From NCBI GenBank assembly GCA_947579605.1, contig OX388322.1, positions 7,750,001-7,814,000 on the forward strand: a stretch of DNA of 64,000 nt. Reading direction: 5' to 3'. This stretch comes from Athripsodes cinereus (taxonomy: Eukaryota > Arthropoda > Insecta > Trichoptera > Leptoceridae). The notes below the pieces were generated by a model that saw only the letters and a list, made by a program, of their open reading frames with translations, ran no database searches and was not told the origin of the DNA. Made by a program: the position numbers and the translations under genes. Shown here in pieces: positions 10,850 through 22,514 of this stretch. Every line of letters starts with the position of its first letter. Within the stretch, counting starts at the first letter, position 1.

Positions 10850-11781
10850 ACCAAAGTGTTAATTGGTAATTGGTAAAAAAAAATTTAAAATACCTAATGT
10901 TTAGAATTTCGAGTTGAAGAAAAAGATGAATTAAATAATGTACAAAATTAAATTTCGAAAAAAAAAAAGTACTCGAGTAAAAGTTTATTTACGTTGTTGA
11001 TCCTTTTTTGTGGATTATACGTTTGTGGTAAGGCAATTTTTTTTTAAATTTAAATCATCAAGACTTCTTTACTATGATTTTGTGATGAACAATAGAGTAT
11101 TTATTTATTCTTGGTATATAAATATATTGTCCATTATACTTTCGTGTTGAATTCAAAGAATCATGATTATGTTTCCATAAATCAACATAAAGCTACAAAA
11201 TTGCCGAATGGTAATTTTTTGCCGGACAGCATACATTTTTTTTAAAAACCTATATTCAATATTTTCATTACTTTTCTATAAAATATTTGGCGTGAAATAA
11301 ACTTGTCAGAAACTGAATGAGTTAATAATTATTTAAATTTATTCTTTCTACAATGATAAATACAGTAATATAATGCTTTTGAGTGCTAAAAAGTAAAGCG
11401 AACAATATTTTTATGTTAATTTCTTGTTATATTGTGTAATTGAGTACAAGAAGGCGCCAGAATGTCAATAGTTACAAAACAATCTGTAACACTGTCGTCG
11501 CCAACTTATCCAACAAAATCTTTATTTCGTCTTTATTTCTCATCTCACTCCATCTTGGCATAAGCATATTAGCTTAATGTCATTTATACATTTGTTAAAT
11601 CTTATAACAATATTGAATGTTTTCTCTTCACCCCAAAAAGGGAACTCAAAATCAGTCAACTAACCTTCATCGATTAATCTAAGACAATATTATTTTTTCA
11701 CTTATTTTAGAACCATGTAAACAATAAACTACATATATGTAACAATTTCTAGAGATTTTAAATAAAAATATTTGAATTTCA
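10850..11781. other. AT-rich DNA, nothing recognised
   Basis: No shared repeats or frames. Confidence 0.4.
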
Positions 11782-11883
11782 ATGAATTTAAAATATGCTA
11801 TCGCGATTCCACTGTTCTTAGTCTTAAAAAGCTCGTCAATGGTGTGAGATCACTGAAATCGCGAAAGCATATTTTAAATTCAT
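11782..11883. repeat. MITE with GCTATCGCGATT ends, copy 1
   Basis: Arms of about 33 bp pair with a few mismatches: ATGAATTTAAAATATGCTAT then CGCGATT on the left, CACTGAAATCGCG on the right. The core AAAGCTCGTCAATGGTG is shared with the larger relative at 12075-12332. TTAA occurs at matching positions just outside AATATGC, which would fit a TTAA-targeting (piggyBac-like) element, but the arms are palindromic there anyway, so this is weak. Confidence 0.65.
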
Positions 11884-12074
11884 GTAACAAATAAACATAG
11901 AAGTACAATATTATTTTGTCGTTAATATTACATATCAATAACATACTTAACTCTCAAATGTTTCAAAAATCAAAGATTCTTTATCATCCTTTGCAAGTCA
12001 AAATTTATTCATAAAATGAAAGAACCAAAAGCCCCTCTATGAAGAGAATAATTCATCTAGAGAAATAAATAATG

Positions 12075-12332
12075 AATATTAATTTTTAAATAAAATTTCA
12101 ACTTGAATTACTATGTTTATTTGTTACATTAATTTAAATTACGCTATCGCGATTTCAGTGCACTTGCACCATTGACGAGCTTTTCAAGACTGACTTACAA
12201 AGACCTTTGTAAGTCAGTCTTGAAAAGCTCGTCAATGGTGCAAGTGCACTGAAATCGCGATATTGTAATTTAAATTAATGTCACAAATAAACATAGTCAT
12301 TCAAGTTTAAATATTTTATTTAAAAATTTCTA
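12075..12332. repeat. Large imperfect palindrome, related MITE, copy 2
   Basis: The two halves pair about a 2-nt centre (12203-12204). From 12127 to 12280 the arms differ at only a few bases; they continue outward to about 12075 and 12332 with more mismatches and a one-base slip. The inner part has the same GCTATCGCGATTTCAGTG end and AAGCTCGTCAATGGTG core as 11782-11883. The flanking AATATTAATTT-type sequence recurs directly at 12370-12395, so the element probably sits in or next to another repeat. No coding capacity. Confidence 0.75.
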
Positions 12333-12419
12333 GAAATTGTAACATAGTTAATGCCTCTAAAATGAGTGAGAATATTAATTTATTAAATAAAATTGCAATG
12401 AATAATAAACATAGGTCAA

Positions 12420-13245
12420 ACAAAATTAGGTATAGAAATCTTCTCAAATACGACTAGGTACAAGAACTGTTCATATCTTAAAGAATATAACTGAAAAATA
12501 CAATTATATAGTGCTTAAATCTTAGGAAGAATGAGAGAAAGTCATATTTATTTATCTTTGTTGAAATATTCGTGCAAATCTGTACAAAAAAAAACAAATA
12601 GCATGTCAAAGCGCAGATTGAACCATTAAAATAAAAATGAATTTGTTTACAGGTATGTCAGATTTATAAATATTTAAATATGCTAAAGCGTGAAAATCTT
12701 GATTAAAATAAAATCTTGAAAGCAAACAGAAATAAAAAATTCATCTTTATGTCGTTTCAGCTTTATTTTAAATCATTTCAGAACCTTCATCAAAAAAAAA
12801 AACTTCTTTTTTGCCTAATTACTTAGTCTTTTGATAAAACATTTCTATTACTTTGTAAGTTTAGTTTTTAGTATTTAATATTTATTCAGAATAATTACAA
12901 GCATATTATAATAATTCATTGTGCTAACTTAATTAACAGTTAAATAATTAAGGGGGTTTATAAATTGATATACCGTGATTACATTTTATAGAGGTCATTA
13001 TATCATTATCCTTTTATGAGCTTGCTGAAGGATGAAAACCCGACAGACAAATTTATGTTAAAGCAAATAAATGTGGAGGTTTAACATTTAATACTCGCTT
13101 GTTATCTTTAAAAATATAACTTACACAGTTCTGTAAAATAAAATTATTTGTAAAATAATAATTACGAAGAACAATTAATGTTAGTATTATAAAGATAGAA
13201 TAATAGATTTTTAACAAGAAAAATATAGCAAAAAATCTTAACAAT
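12420..13245. other. AT-rich DNA, nothing recognised
   Basis: The minus-strand frame at 13053-13244 is low-complexity and unconvincing. Confidence 0.4.
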
Positions 13246-13249
13246 AATG

Positions 13250-13742
13250 TACATAGACAGACTGGAAAAGGTAAAAAATAAATTCCTTGACATATATATT
13301 ATAATTTATGACGACTACAAATTCACAAGGCTACAACTTTGGAACATATACGAACTGTAAGTGACATGATATTCATATATAATCTTCTAAACGGTATCAT
13401 CGACTTGACCGAACCTATTCAAAAAATATATGTACTTTAACTGCTCCCCAAGACGAACAAGATCCGGTTCTACAATTAACACTCCCACAGTGTATAAGAA
13501 ATTACTGCCAAGTCTTGTACAAACAACGAGCTAGTGGTGGTAACGACTCATTTTTTGGCGCGGTAGATATCCACCAATATACTAAGCTTAAATTCAAGTA
13601 TCAACTAGGTATTTGATATTTTATTAGGAGGCTGATTCTGTTGCCAAAGTTTTCCTTTCCTCCTTCATGTATTTGTTTATTTTTTTCTCTTTGAATTAAG
13701 GTTATATATAATGTTTCTTTATATGCTTTAATAAAAAAAAAA
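13250..13742 (+). mobile_element. Decayed LINE (Jockey/CR1-like), RT C-terminus with A-tail
   Basis: Plus-strand translation from 13253 gives IDRLEKVKNKFLD, then RLQLWN, then VSDMIFIYNLLNGIIDL before frameshifts and stops. This follows the conserved C-terminal pattern of many non-LTR ORF2 proteins (RLEKVQ.KFLR, LE.RR, D..FLYKLLNG.ID). A second piece in another frame (about 13485-13600) contains RNYCQVLY. The copy ends in AATAAAAAAAAAAC near 13729-13742, a fused poly(A) signal and A-tail. Dead and 5'-truncated; a different lineage from the copies with (GAT)n or (GATA)n tails. Confidence 0.65.
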
Positions 13743-13844
13743 CTATTTTCTCTATGATATAAAGAAGACATTACATTCGTGGACAGATCATGTTTTAAGA
13801 ATATGCAAAAATAGTTGGGAATTTAATTATTATTTTTTACAGTG

Positions 13845-13975
13845 CATTGGTTCTATAATAACGATATCAGAGCATTTAGAATGTTGCGGAAAAATTTGAC
13901 TCGCGTGAAAGCTTGTTGCCATCCTGTGAATCTAAATGTAGCACTGAAGACAATGAATGGATGAATTCTGTGTTA
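13845..13975 (+). mobile_element. Decayed RTE-like LINE 3' remnant
   Basis: TTCTATAATAACGATATCAG followed by AGCATTTAGAATGTTGCGG aligns with the TTCCTATGACAACGATATCA region of 9653-9918. The rest drifts; the tail survives as ATGAATGGATG. Confidence 0.45.
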
Positions 13976-14572
13976 ATCCCAAACGTTAATTAATATTACT
14001 ATACGTGTAAATGAAAAGATTAATTAAATTATTCACTAAAGAGATTTGTGTAAGTCTTCAGTATAATCAATGGCTTGAAAGGGCTTATTATTATTAACAT
14101 TCCAAATCAAACCATTTGTGTATTATACAATTTGGATTATTCTGCGTGTATTGAATGACAGAAGAGATATTGTGTTATATCAATAGGAAAATACCAACCT
14201 TGCTTGCTAATCAGGTACCTACATACTTGTGTAGAATATTGTTTCCACAGTACGATTTGAGTTTGTATGTATAATGGATAAATTATAATGAATTAATTGT
14301 GTAAGACGCATTACCTTAATTGATTACCTTGTTTAATGTATCTTTCATTATTTATTGAATGTCAAAATGAAATAAAATTTGATCGACACAATAGTAGGTG
14401 CGTAACGATTATATATTTTAATGTTGTAATCGTTTTAAAATTATATATCTGAATTGTTAAGGTATTTTTGAAATCGAAAAGCTGAGGTATTTTTATCAAC
14501 AACTTTTGAACATTATCAAAAGATAACCACCTCATGACATTATCTTTTTCTTATAACAAATTAGCAGTATAG

Positions 14573-14650
14573 GACAACATGCATGTTTATTACATGCAGT
14601 TAGTTTACTGACTCCTACTTATGGAAGATGCTGCGAAGATGAGTAAATAG
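14573..14650 (+). mobile_element. Family A fragment
   Basis: ATGCATGTTTATTACATGCA, then a diverged TTATGGAAGATGCTGCGA, matches the second half of family A (see 57076-57329). Confidence 0.5.
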
Positions 14651-14706
14651 ATTCATTGACAGAGGAGCAAATTACAGAACGTAGTTAGTAATTACTATAT
14701 ATATCG

Positions 14707-14870
14707 GACGTCCCTCTTTTACAATACACCGTTCCTATGACAATAACATAAGAGCGCAGGGAATGTCGCGGGAAGAGGTGACGCGATTGGCACAGAGACG
14801 CTCTGAACGGAGGAGGTTGGTTTCTGCCCTGTTGTTCCGAGAGGAGTGCTGAGGTCGATGATGATTTTGG
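14707..14870 (+). mobile_element. RTE-like LINE, last 150 bp
   Basis: Runs from GGACGTCCCTCTTTTACAAT through GCGCAGGGAATGTCGCGGG to the terminal stop and GATGATGAT tail, about 90% like 9653-9918 by eye. Heavily 5'-truncated. The family's conserved Trp of the GMSWEE block is replaced, reading GMSREE. Confidence 0.75.
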
Positions 14871-14884
14871 ATGATTTTATTTTT

Positions 14885-15185
14885 GACGCCATTTAACTGT
14901 CCCTAGACCGTCTCAAGGGCGCCAGTGAAGAGTTCAGCTTTTAATTTGCTTCTGAAGCTGGTGACAGTCAACAACACCAAAGGCTCTCTCATAGAAGTTA
15001 GACATACCGGCTCTATTGGGCTCAGTAAGTCTATTCACGGCCAGTTCCGAAGAGCGTAGAGGTCTTCTAGTGGTCGAGTCAAGAAATCAAAGCTATGTGA
15101 GACACGATTGTTCATAGCCAAAAGGCATACCTTGAATGTCACCCTTTCCTCCACCCTCAGCCAGTGTGGTCGTCTAGGAGGAATG
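14885..15185 (-). mobile_element. LINE-E, C-terminal ORF2 fragment
   Basis: Read on the minus strand, one frame gives TRRPLRSSELAVNRLTEPNR then SNFYERAFGVV; after a frameshift another gives TSFRSKLKAELFTGALETV and a stop. This is the usual end of CR1/Jockey-like ORF2 (hydrophobic block, F.xRA....WN region, then SFK.KLK). An A-rich stretch follows on the minus strand. Related copies are 43744-43915 and 27780-28078. The longer minus-strand frame at 15035-15253 is in a different frame and is not the real product. Confidence 0.65.
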
Positions 15186-16064
15186 ATTATTGTATTAAGA
15201 AATAATGAATTAAGTTGAATATATTCGTATTTTTCGTTATTATTTTGTCTCAAAGAATTGCATAAATTCGCTTAGGGAATTGAAAAATTTTACATTTATT
15301 AAACAAAAAATAAAGGTGTACATTTCAAAATCTTTAAATCAATGTACTTGATTTGAAAGTTTTTTTGTGAATAGTCATGACATGAACTCTTAATCATATC
15401 ATTAGAGGAAATTGACTCACGAAAAACTGTGACTGTAAAATATGAAATAACGAGTATAGTGTGCTTTAAGTAAACCTATTAAGATGATGGGTTAAGACGG
15501 AGTCTGTAGGTATATATATTTCCATATTCACATACATAAATCTTCATGAAAACGCCTACGAACCCGCAATTATTACATCCGCAGTAAAGTGAAATAACGT
15601 TTTCAGAATATTTTAAAGTTCAGGTTTCCCGTCATTAGAAATTCACGTGTTTTCGGATGCTTTATACGTGACTTATGTTTTTTTTATGAAAATCAATAAA
15701 ACAGCAAGGTATTAAAGTTTCATATTTTGCGGTTGTAACTTTTGGTAATACTTTTGCAAAAGTTTCAACATCAAAAAAGTCTGTTGTATTGTTACGAGAG
15801 TGAAGGCAATTCAAAAGTATGTTCATTTGAAATTTCTATTCTATTATTTTTCAAAGTTTAAAAGTAAGGAATCCTTAGAATTTCATTCAAATATTTTTCA
15901 TATCCTGATTCTTTACTTTGTCTTACCAGAAAAACTTAAAGAATTTACTAGTTTTACTTTATTCTTTTCATAACTGAAAATTCTTTTTCCTTGTGATGCA
16001 TACAAATTGATAAAAATACATATTTTTTTTTTTTAATAAAAAATAAAATGACAATTTATTTCCC
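15186..16064. other. AT-rich DNA, nothing recognised
   Basis: No shared repeat or coding sign. Confidence 0.4.
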
Positions 16065-16155
16065 TGGTTATGGGTATGTAAGGATAAATCTGTAAGGCGT
16101 TCCGTTTTCTCTGCGTAGCCCACTTGGGATACGGCGTAAGGGTGTAGTATAGAAT
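16065..16155 (+). mobile_element. LINE-B 3' end fragment
   Basis: GGCGTTCCGTTTTCTCTGCG, then CCACTTGGGATACGGCGTAA, is nearly the same as the last 70 bp of 43365-43593. Confidence 0.65.
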
Positions 16156-16175
16156 GGAACTAACTGTTAAATTAC

Positions 16176-16435
16176 TCCGCGGACTACCTACCCGGTAAAG
16201 AATTGGTCTTCCACTTTACTGTAAGTTTTCAAGTGTCCTGTAAAAGGCGGATTTTCGAAAAAATAAAGCCAATTTACAACTTAAATTCAGCGATAAGGTT
16301 TGTCACCAATCCTAAATGACATTTTTTTTTGTTTTCACGGAGAGGATAGGTCGCATGTTTATAACATGCAGCTGGCTATCTGGTTACCCCACTCTCAAGA
16401 TATGCCCAGATGGTTTAGTAGTAGTTGTGGTAGCA
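16176..16435 (+). mobile_element. Family A, near full length, old
   Basis: Follows family A in order: CCCGGTAAAGAATTGGTCTT, a TAAGTTTTCAAGTGTCCTGT block, TTAAATTCAGCGATAAGG, CATGTTTATAACATGCAGCT, and a GTAGTAG tail. Diverged. Confidence 0.7.
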
Positions 16436-16890
16436 CTAGATAAATAATATTATATCTTAAAAAGATATACGAACTAGAGAGAATAAATTACAAAGTCTAT
16501 TATTATCTGCCTTGATAAATAAAGGTTTAATTGTGTTATTAATATTTATTTGAATTAGCTGAGATAATTATTTCTCTCTCCATTTTGACTTTGTCGACGG
16601 TTTTGAAATGTTTATTACGGAATATTTAATACAAAAGGCTTCAAAATTATTGTAGTACTCGGTATCACTTGGTATAATCCTTGATCAATTGTACTGGGAA
16701 CAATGCTGTAGAGACATCTTAAATCTGTTGGTTATAAAATTTGAGTACTCATGCTTATCACAGAAATTGCGTAAATTAACATTATTTATACTTATTTATT
16801 TTTAAAAGTTTAAAAATAAATCACAGCTTCATTAAGATTATCATCCTATGAAGGAATTAATTTAAAATTAATCACTTTTTTATATAAAAA

Positions 16891-17053
16891 AGATATCTGG
16901 GTTTTTGTTATAAACCCAAATACAACCTTATACACCTTTCACAGTGAGCTACTTAAAGCTTGTGTCGTGAAAGGGGAGCTTGCCGGCACCTGGTGTCGAA
17001 CCACGGACCCCGTGATCACGAGGCCGAGACTCTACCTTCAGGCTACCGACGAA
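16891..17053 (-). mobile_element. SINE-2, near full length
   Basis: On the minus strand: tRNA-like head GTCGGTAGCCTGAAGGTAGA, B-box region GTGGTTCGACACCAGGTGCC, then the CCTTTCACGACACAAGC body and AACCCAGATATC end. A non-autonomous, RNA polymerase III-type retroposon. Beyond 17053 lies a GC-richer stretch to about 17135 (CGGACGACGCGAGCCGG) that I cannot place. Confidence 0.75.
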
Positions 17054-17284
17054 CTTATTTATAGTAAAACCACTGTGACTTTTTCTCGGACGACGCGAGC
17101 CGGCTTTCAAGAGCTTTCCGCTCTCATCATCAGGCTAGCGAATTCGCTTACTTTATAAAAGGCTATAATTATTCACCAATTAATATTGAAAACAAATTCT
17201 CAACATCAAAAAACTTTGACCGTAGAAATATCAAGAAATAGTGAAGGAGTGAACATTTTATTATAGTTTTGTATCATTAAAAGA

Positions 17285-17645
17285 AAGAACGGATGCAAGA
17301 GGAGTATTGTGTGAGAGAGGAGTGGAAAGGATGCTTGTAAATAAGTGATGATGGTTTGGACATATTGAATCAATGTACAAGGAAAGGTTGTCAAACAGGA
17401 TATAGCTATCTCACAGAGGGAGTGTGAGAAAACGCTGGCATTCGAGAACCACGTAACCTGTACACATGGTTCAACTTCTGAAAGAAGGCGTGTGAAAAAG
17501 AAATCGAAAGTGCGTGTATAAGAAATTATATAAATGTTGAAGAAGCTAAAGAAGTATGTCAGGGTAAATCTATTTGGCGTTCCGTTCTCTCTACCTACCC
17601 CACTTGGAATACAGTTTGGAGATGGGAAAATTTTGGAAACAATAT
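17285..17645 (+). mobile_element. LINE-B, decayed C-terminal fragment
   Basis: The order of blocks follows LINE-B at 40602-40990: a TGGTTTGGACATATTGAA stretch (W.GH.E), a basic middle, GAAGAAGCTAAAGAAGTATG (EEAKEV) and GGCGTTCCGTTCTCTCTACC before the end. Several frameshifts and stops. The 148-residue minus-strand frame over 17206-17652 is its antisense shadow. Confidence 0.6.
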
Positions 17646-17659
17646 TATGCACATTATAT

Positions 17660-18460
17660 CTTAGTGTTATCTAATGCAAAATGTTCAGTTTAGCTTCTTA
17701 CATAAAATTTTTCTCTATTATACAGAATTCAAGTTCTTAAAAAATAATATCAAGAACTTTTTTGGGTTTCTTCGTTGAAGACAATAGTTTTCGTACAAAA
17801 AATATACGTTACTTACAATTTTAATCAAGATATTTATAGATTCATTTTAGAAAGACAATGTTATCTGGAAGATTATTAACTTTTTTATGTTACAGAGATA
17901 TTTTTTGTGTACTTAATTCTATTCTTTTACAACTCGGCATTTTTCTGATAAATAGTTTTTTTTATTTCGTATAAAATAATTTCCTAAAAAGCTCTGATTA
18001 AATTTTAAATACTCACTCATTTTCTTTTATGTAATTCCAAAAATAAATACTTTTACAAAAAATATATTCAGTTTTGTACGTACAATTGTTTGTAAAACGG
18101 ATACGTTTGTTACGGTAAATAAAGGTAATTTTAAAAAAACTGGCTTAGTGAAATTTAAAAAAAACAGTTTCGTGATTAATATTATATATATTACATTTGT
18201 GTCTGTTCGTTAATATGCATGTATGTTTCTTATGTTATTTATTAACGGATACACCATAATTAGACAAAAAGTCGGAAAATAATCACTAGCTACCAGTTGC
18301 ATCATGCAGTTATTGCGAGTAGAATGAAAAGTTTATACATATCTTAAAAAAAAAAATTATATTATTGTCACAAGTTTGCATTTATATTTCAATATATTGA
18401 ATAAATATCAAAAAGAGTATGGATAATATTACCCGGATTTATTATATTATAACATAATAA
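17660..18460. other. AT-rich DNA, nothing recognised
   Basis: No frames or shared repeats. Confidence 0.4.
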
Positions 18461-18462
18461 TT

Positions 18463-18550
18463 ATGTATAGACAATTCACGAAAATCGAGTTTGTCCCAAA
18501 CTAGGATAAAAATCATGTGTTATGGGTACTAATAAGACGATACACATACG
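18463..18550 (-). mobile_element. SINE-1, 3' fragment
   Basis: ATAGACAATTCACGAAAATC then GTCCCAAACTAGG matches the 3' end of SINE-1 (37361-37589) in reverse. No tRNA-like head. Confidence 0.65.
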
Positions 18551-19704
18551 TTCAATTCAATAAACACATTTACATAAATAGTCTTAAATGCAAAGTTTCA
18601 ATTTGCATAAAAAAAATTTACTACTATAAATAAGTATTAAACTGTTGTGATAAGTTGAAAACAATTGACACGAAGTCGTGTGTCAAAATTTTATAAAAAT
18701 GTTATATTAAAATAATTTTGACAAGGTCACATATTTCAATAATAAAAAAATTAACTCGTTTCGTTATTTCTACGATACGAAAAATATGCTTGCTTACACC
18801 ATATATTATTTGTTTTTTTTTTTCTTAATTTCACATATTTTCGAAGCAAACCCGGTATTAAAGTTCGTAAATAATAAATAGATTTAGTTCGAAGCGTAAA
18901 TGTGCTATTGTTTTTCGAGCCTGGATAATCTTTTAATCTTCGTTACTCTGTAGTGTATGTGTGCCATGTAATTTATTGCTCATGTGAATATAATAAATAA
19001 CAAAATTTTTGTCGACTTTCTGAATTTTTGATCAACAGTTTGTTTTTTTAGAGTTTTGTTTATTTTATAAAATTGAGATTGTTGATTGTTGAAAAAAACG
19101 TGACTTTTTGTTAATAAGAAATTTGTTAATCTACCAAAAATATTGTTAATACTACCTATACTTAAACAAAATTTCATGGATATGAGAATGACTCATTAGA
19201 ACTTATTAATAAATTCCATATTTTATTGGAAAGAGGATTTATGAGGATTTAAGAGGATTTCACTATCTAAAAATTACATTAGTATGTAGTGACAGAATTG
19301 CCCACATCGCCGCAAACGAGACTCTACTAGGTTGAAAATTGCAAGGAAGGGTACCTAAAAGTTGGAAGAATATCTGATCTGCAGCATTGAAAGGGAAAGC
19401 AAAGTCCAAACTAACAGATAAATTATCTACTACAAGCAGAAACAGTATCTAGATATTGATTTAACAAAATGAAATTTAGTGCTGAGGCTATTTAATATTA
19501 TAAATTCATATACCTTTTTACGGCAAATCAATTTCAAATTGTCTTTCCGAGAAAGCACGTGAGACGTTTCTGTCATACAAACCAATACTTATAAAAAAGA
19601 TATTGCTTCATTACATCAACAGTTTGTCCAAAGGCACAACACAGGAAATAGAAACAAGATATTATTAAACCCTCATGTCGCCATATTGTTTTTAATGAAA
19701 CTGG
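18551..19704. other. AT-rich DNA, nothing firm
   Basis: A GC-richer patch around 19290-19400 (ATTGCCCACATCGCCGCAAA) could be an old coding or LINE scrap, but no frame or homologous copy supports this. Confidence 0.3.
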
Positions 19705-19860
19705 TTTTAAAATAAATCCGAATCCATCCTCAATCACCTTTACAGTATACTTGTGGTGTGAAGGTAGAGTAGGTTGATGTCGGGACGAACCGATCCCAGA
19801 AATTCTGAATTGATTGAAAATCCGAGACTCTTCCATCAGGCAATCGACCATTTCAATATA
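19705..19860 (-). mobile_element. Old SINE-2-like copy
   Basis: On the minus strand: GGTCGATTGCCTGATGGAAG, a GGGATCGGTTCGTCCC B-box region, a CACACCACAAGTATACTGTA block and AAGGTGATTGAGGATGG, in the same order as SINE-2 with about one third of positions changed. The 104-residue minus-strand frame at 19573-19887 runs through it and is not a gene. Confidence 0.5.
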
Positions 19861-19899
19861 TACATATAATATAAATTGGTTCTGCATTACGCACGAAAT

Positions 19900-22035
19900 C
19901 TATAAATCCTAGAATAAATGGTTTTAAACGCTACATTATTTTCGCTGGTTATCTCCAAAAATCCTTTTAATATTGGCAAAAATGGGTATAAGTGCGCAAA
20001 TAATAATAATAATGATAGGACTGAATCGTCCAAGTGCGATAAATTTAACATTCCGAAGCGTTATACGAAATATATATGGATATTATGAAGGTAGGTAATT
20101 GCTTCACGCCCGAGAATTGAGAAGATTTATTAGTTTTTCATATAAAGAGCGCTTATCATTCCGAGGAGGTGTTATTGCCGACGCATTTCATTAAAAAAGC
20201 GTGTAAGAATAATTCTCAGAACAAAAAATGTCGTCTGTGGATCCATGAAACCTCCAAAGTGTCATTTTTTTTTCAAAATGAGATATTGACAAAAAAATAT
20301 TCCTCTCGTCGAGCCGTATCTACCGACGAAATAACCTATATATACGCTGAGATATCGACGGAAAAAGTAGTTGAGAGAAATTCTATCCCGTACGTGCTGC
20401 TCTTTCTTAGATAATTTGTAAAAACTCACACGTACTTAAAAAATTATTAAGTGAAATTTTTCGAATCATGCTAAAAAATTCAATAAACAATTGAACTTCT
20501 AAGACACTTTCCACTTACGAATCAGAGACAAAGATAATCGTCATCCAGCTTAACAGGGTTTTTTATTAATTCCAATGAAATTTTGATAAATGCACATACG
20601 AGGTATCATAGATTCACAGGCGATATGTCCGGATATAGGCAAATTATAGGCTTTGATAGATACTTACGTAATATTACATGGCTTTCAGAATAAGCTTATT
20701 AGCATATAATTTTTTGTAATTATTGAACATATCGGTACTCAAATATTTTTATTCTTTTTCTATATGTGGGCAAGTATGAATATTTGAGACACTCGGATCT
20801 TCTTCCTGTTAAATAATATTTCAACTTTTTCGTTTAAATATCATCATTTTAATTTTTTTTCTTGCTCGACAAACCACCAATAAAAACATTTCGCTGACAT
20901 AAAGTGATATTTTATAAAATCATCAACATATGGATACCTGGCATAAAAAAATATCTTTGTAAAAATGTTTCTATTCGTTTTTTATATAACAATAATTGTT
21001 TGACTAATAATAATAATTGTTAAATTTTATAATAATATGAAAACACACTATATATTTGTTTATTTTTCAATGAAATGATAATAATTACTTTATTGCATAA
21101 TAATGTAAGACTTATATAATAATTACGTAAGGTAATACAAATGAATAACATTTTGGAATGGACAAGTTTATCGCAGAAGCCAAATTTTTAAAGAAACTCC
21201 AAATTTGGCGTACATAGATTTCAAAATTAACTGAATTTAATTTTCATTCAAATGTAACTCAAAGGTTTGTACATTCACAGAGTGAAAATTCATACTGATG
21301 ATATTCTACTTTAATTACAATACAGTTGACTTCTCACTTAGATTTATTTATATCCCGAACGCTGTTGTTAATGTTGATATATTCAAATGTCGCATATTGA
21401 CATGACATATTGACTTGAAAATGTCAATTTATCACCATTGTCGAGTGTTGTAATCAAAGTTTAATTCAATAGATGGCGATTCCTTCAAAAACAAAGTATA
21501 GGACACCTTTAGATATACTTTATTTTATAGCATCTACATTTATCTTTATAAATATAAATATTTGTAATGAACATTCTTTTCATTAGGTACTTTCTACTGC
21601 ATGTTTAATCTTTTAAATAGTTATAGTCTGCGTAAGAAAATATTTTTTAATATAAGCGGAACCTCCATATAATAGATATAAAGTTTAACAACTTTGGAGC
21701 TTACGGTTTATGGTATGCAAAAAATGAAATACTGTTAATGAAATAATATAACGTACCTATATAGTAATTTTATTAAATTTATCAGGTTTTAACGTCAGTT
21801 TATAAAATACTAGCTACAAAAAGAATAAGTTTATTAAATAGTGATGAAGAGTAAGGTATTCACAAAAAATAAATTTGAAGATAAATTTCAACCATCTGAA
21901 AATATTTTGAAATCTGTAATAATAAAATGTACGCCAATATGCCTCTATATTTTTTTTAGTCTCTAAAATGTGTTGTTTATATCCGTAGAGTTCTTGAAAT
22001 ATTTGTATTTTTATTTATTTATTAATACATTTTTT
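19900..22035. other. AT-rich DNA with one unidentified frame
   Basis: A plus-strand frame at 20169-20414 (81 residues) contains KNNSQNKKCRLWIHE, faintly like the start of a Harbinger-type transposase but not enough to assign. The remainder shows no shared repeat. Confidence 0.25.
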
Positions 22036-22039
22036 TTAA

Positions 22040-22194
22040 TATATCTGGGTTTTGTTATAAACTCAAATACAACCTTATACACCTTTTACAGTAAGCTTAA
22101 TACTTGTGTCGTGAAAAGGTTGTTTGCCGGCACCTGGGATAGAACCGCGGATCCCTTATTTACGAGGCCGAGATCTTCCAAGATACCGACGCAT
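22040..22194 (-). mobile_element. SINE-2 copy
   Basis: ATATCTGGGTTTTGTTATAA, the CCTTATACACCTTTTACAGT block, then the B-box region (reverse of GGTTCTATCCCAGGTGCCGG) and a shortened head. Slightly younger-looking than 16891-17053. Confidence 0.75.
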
Positions 22195-22304
22195 TAAACG
22201 ACGTAAAAGCCTAATAATAAAAGTAAAAAAGAATTAGAGGAACGTTTTCGTAAAATATTTTGTAGGTAAGTAACAATTCATTGAATTGGTCTGCAACAGG
22301 TTTG

Positions 22305-22512
22305 GATTTTCTTCTTCATTCCTCTCTATTTTCAGCTAGTCTCTTTAGTTCTACTTTTGTGGCACAGATCATGTTCTTCTTCAATTGGTCCATATAAATG
22401 TCTCTTGAACGGCCTCTACCATTTCTGCCTTCGGTCTTGCCCTTCGCGATGGTGATGAACAGGCCTGGGTGCCAGATGTTGCTGCCAATCCAGTTAGCTC
22501 GCTGTCTTTTGT
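22305..22512 (-). mobile_element. LINE RT C-terminal fragment, third lineage
   Basis: The minus strand reads KRQRANWIGSNIWHPGLF, then ITIAKGKTEGRNGRGRSRD, then YMDQLKKN and VELKRLAENREE before a stop. This matches the common ANWIGH..R....L.....EGKIEG.RGRGR.R...LDDLK end of non-LTR ORF2 proteins. One frame stays open for about 65 codons. No tail or target duplication recognised. Confidence 0.65.
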
Positions 22513-22514
22513 AT

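Noticed and set aside
11782..11883. piggyBac MITE based on TTAA flanks
   Set aside because: The arms are palindromic through TTAA, so TTAA on both sides does not prove a target duplication; ends do not match typical piggyBac termini.
17206..17652. 148-codon minus-strand frame
   Set aside because: Antisense to a decayed LINE-B fragment; the sense strand carries the recognisable blocks.
20169..20414. Possible Harbinger-like transposase start
   Set aside because: The resemblance is limited to a few residues around RLWIHE, with no DDE region or terminal repeats.
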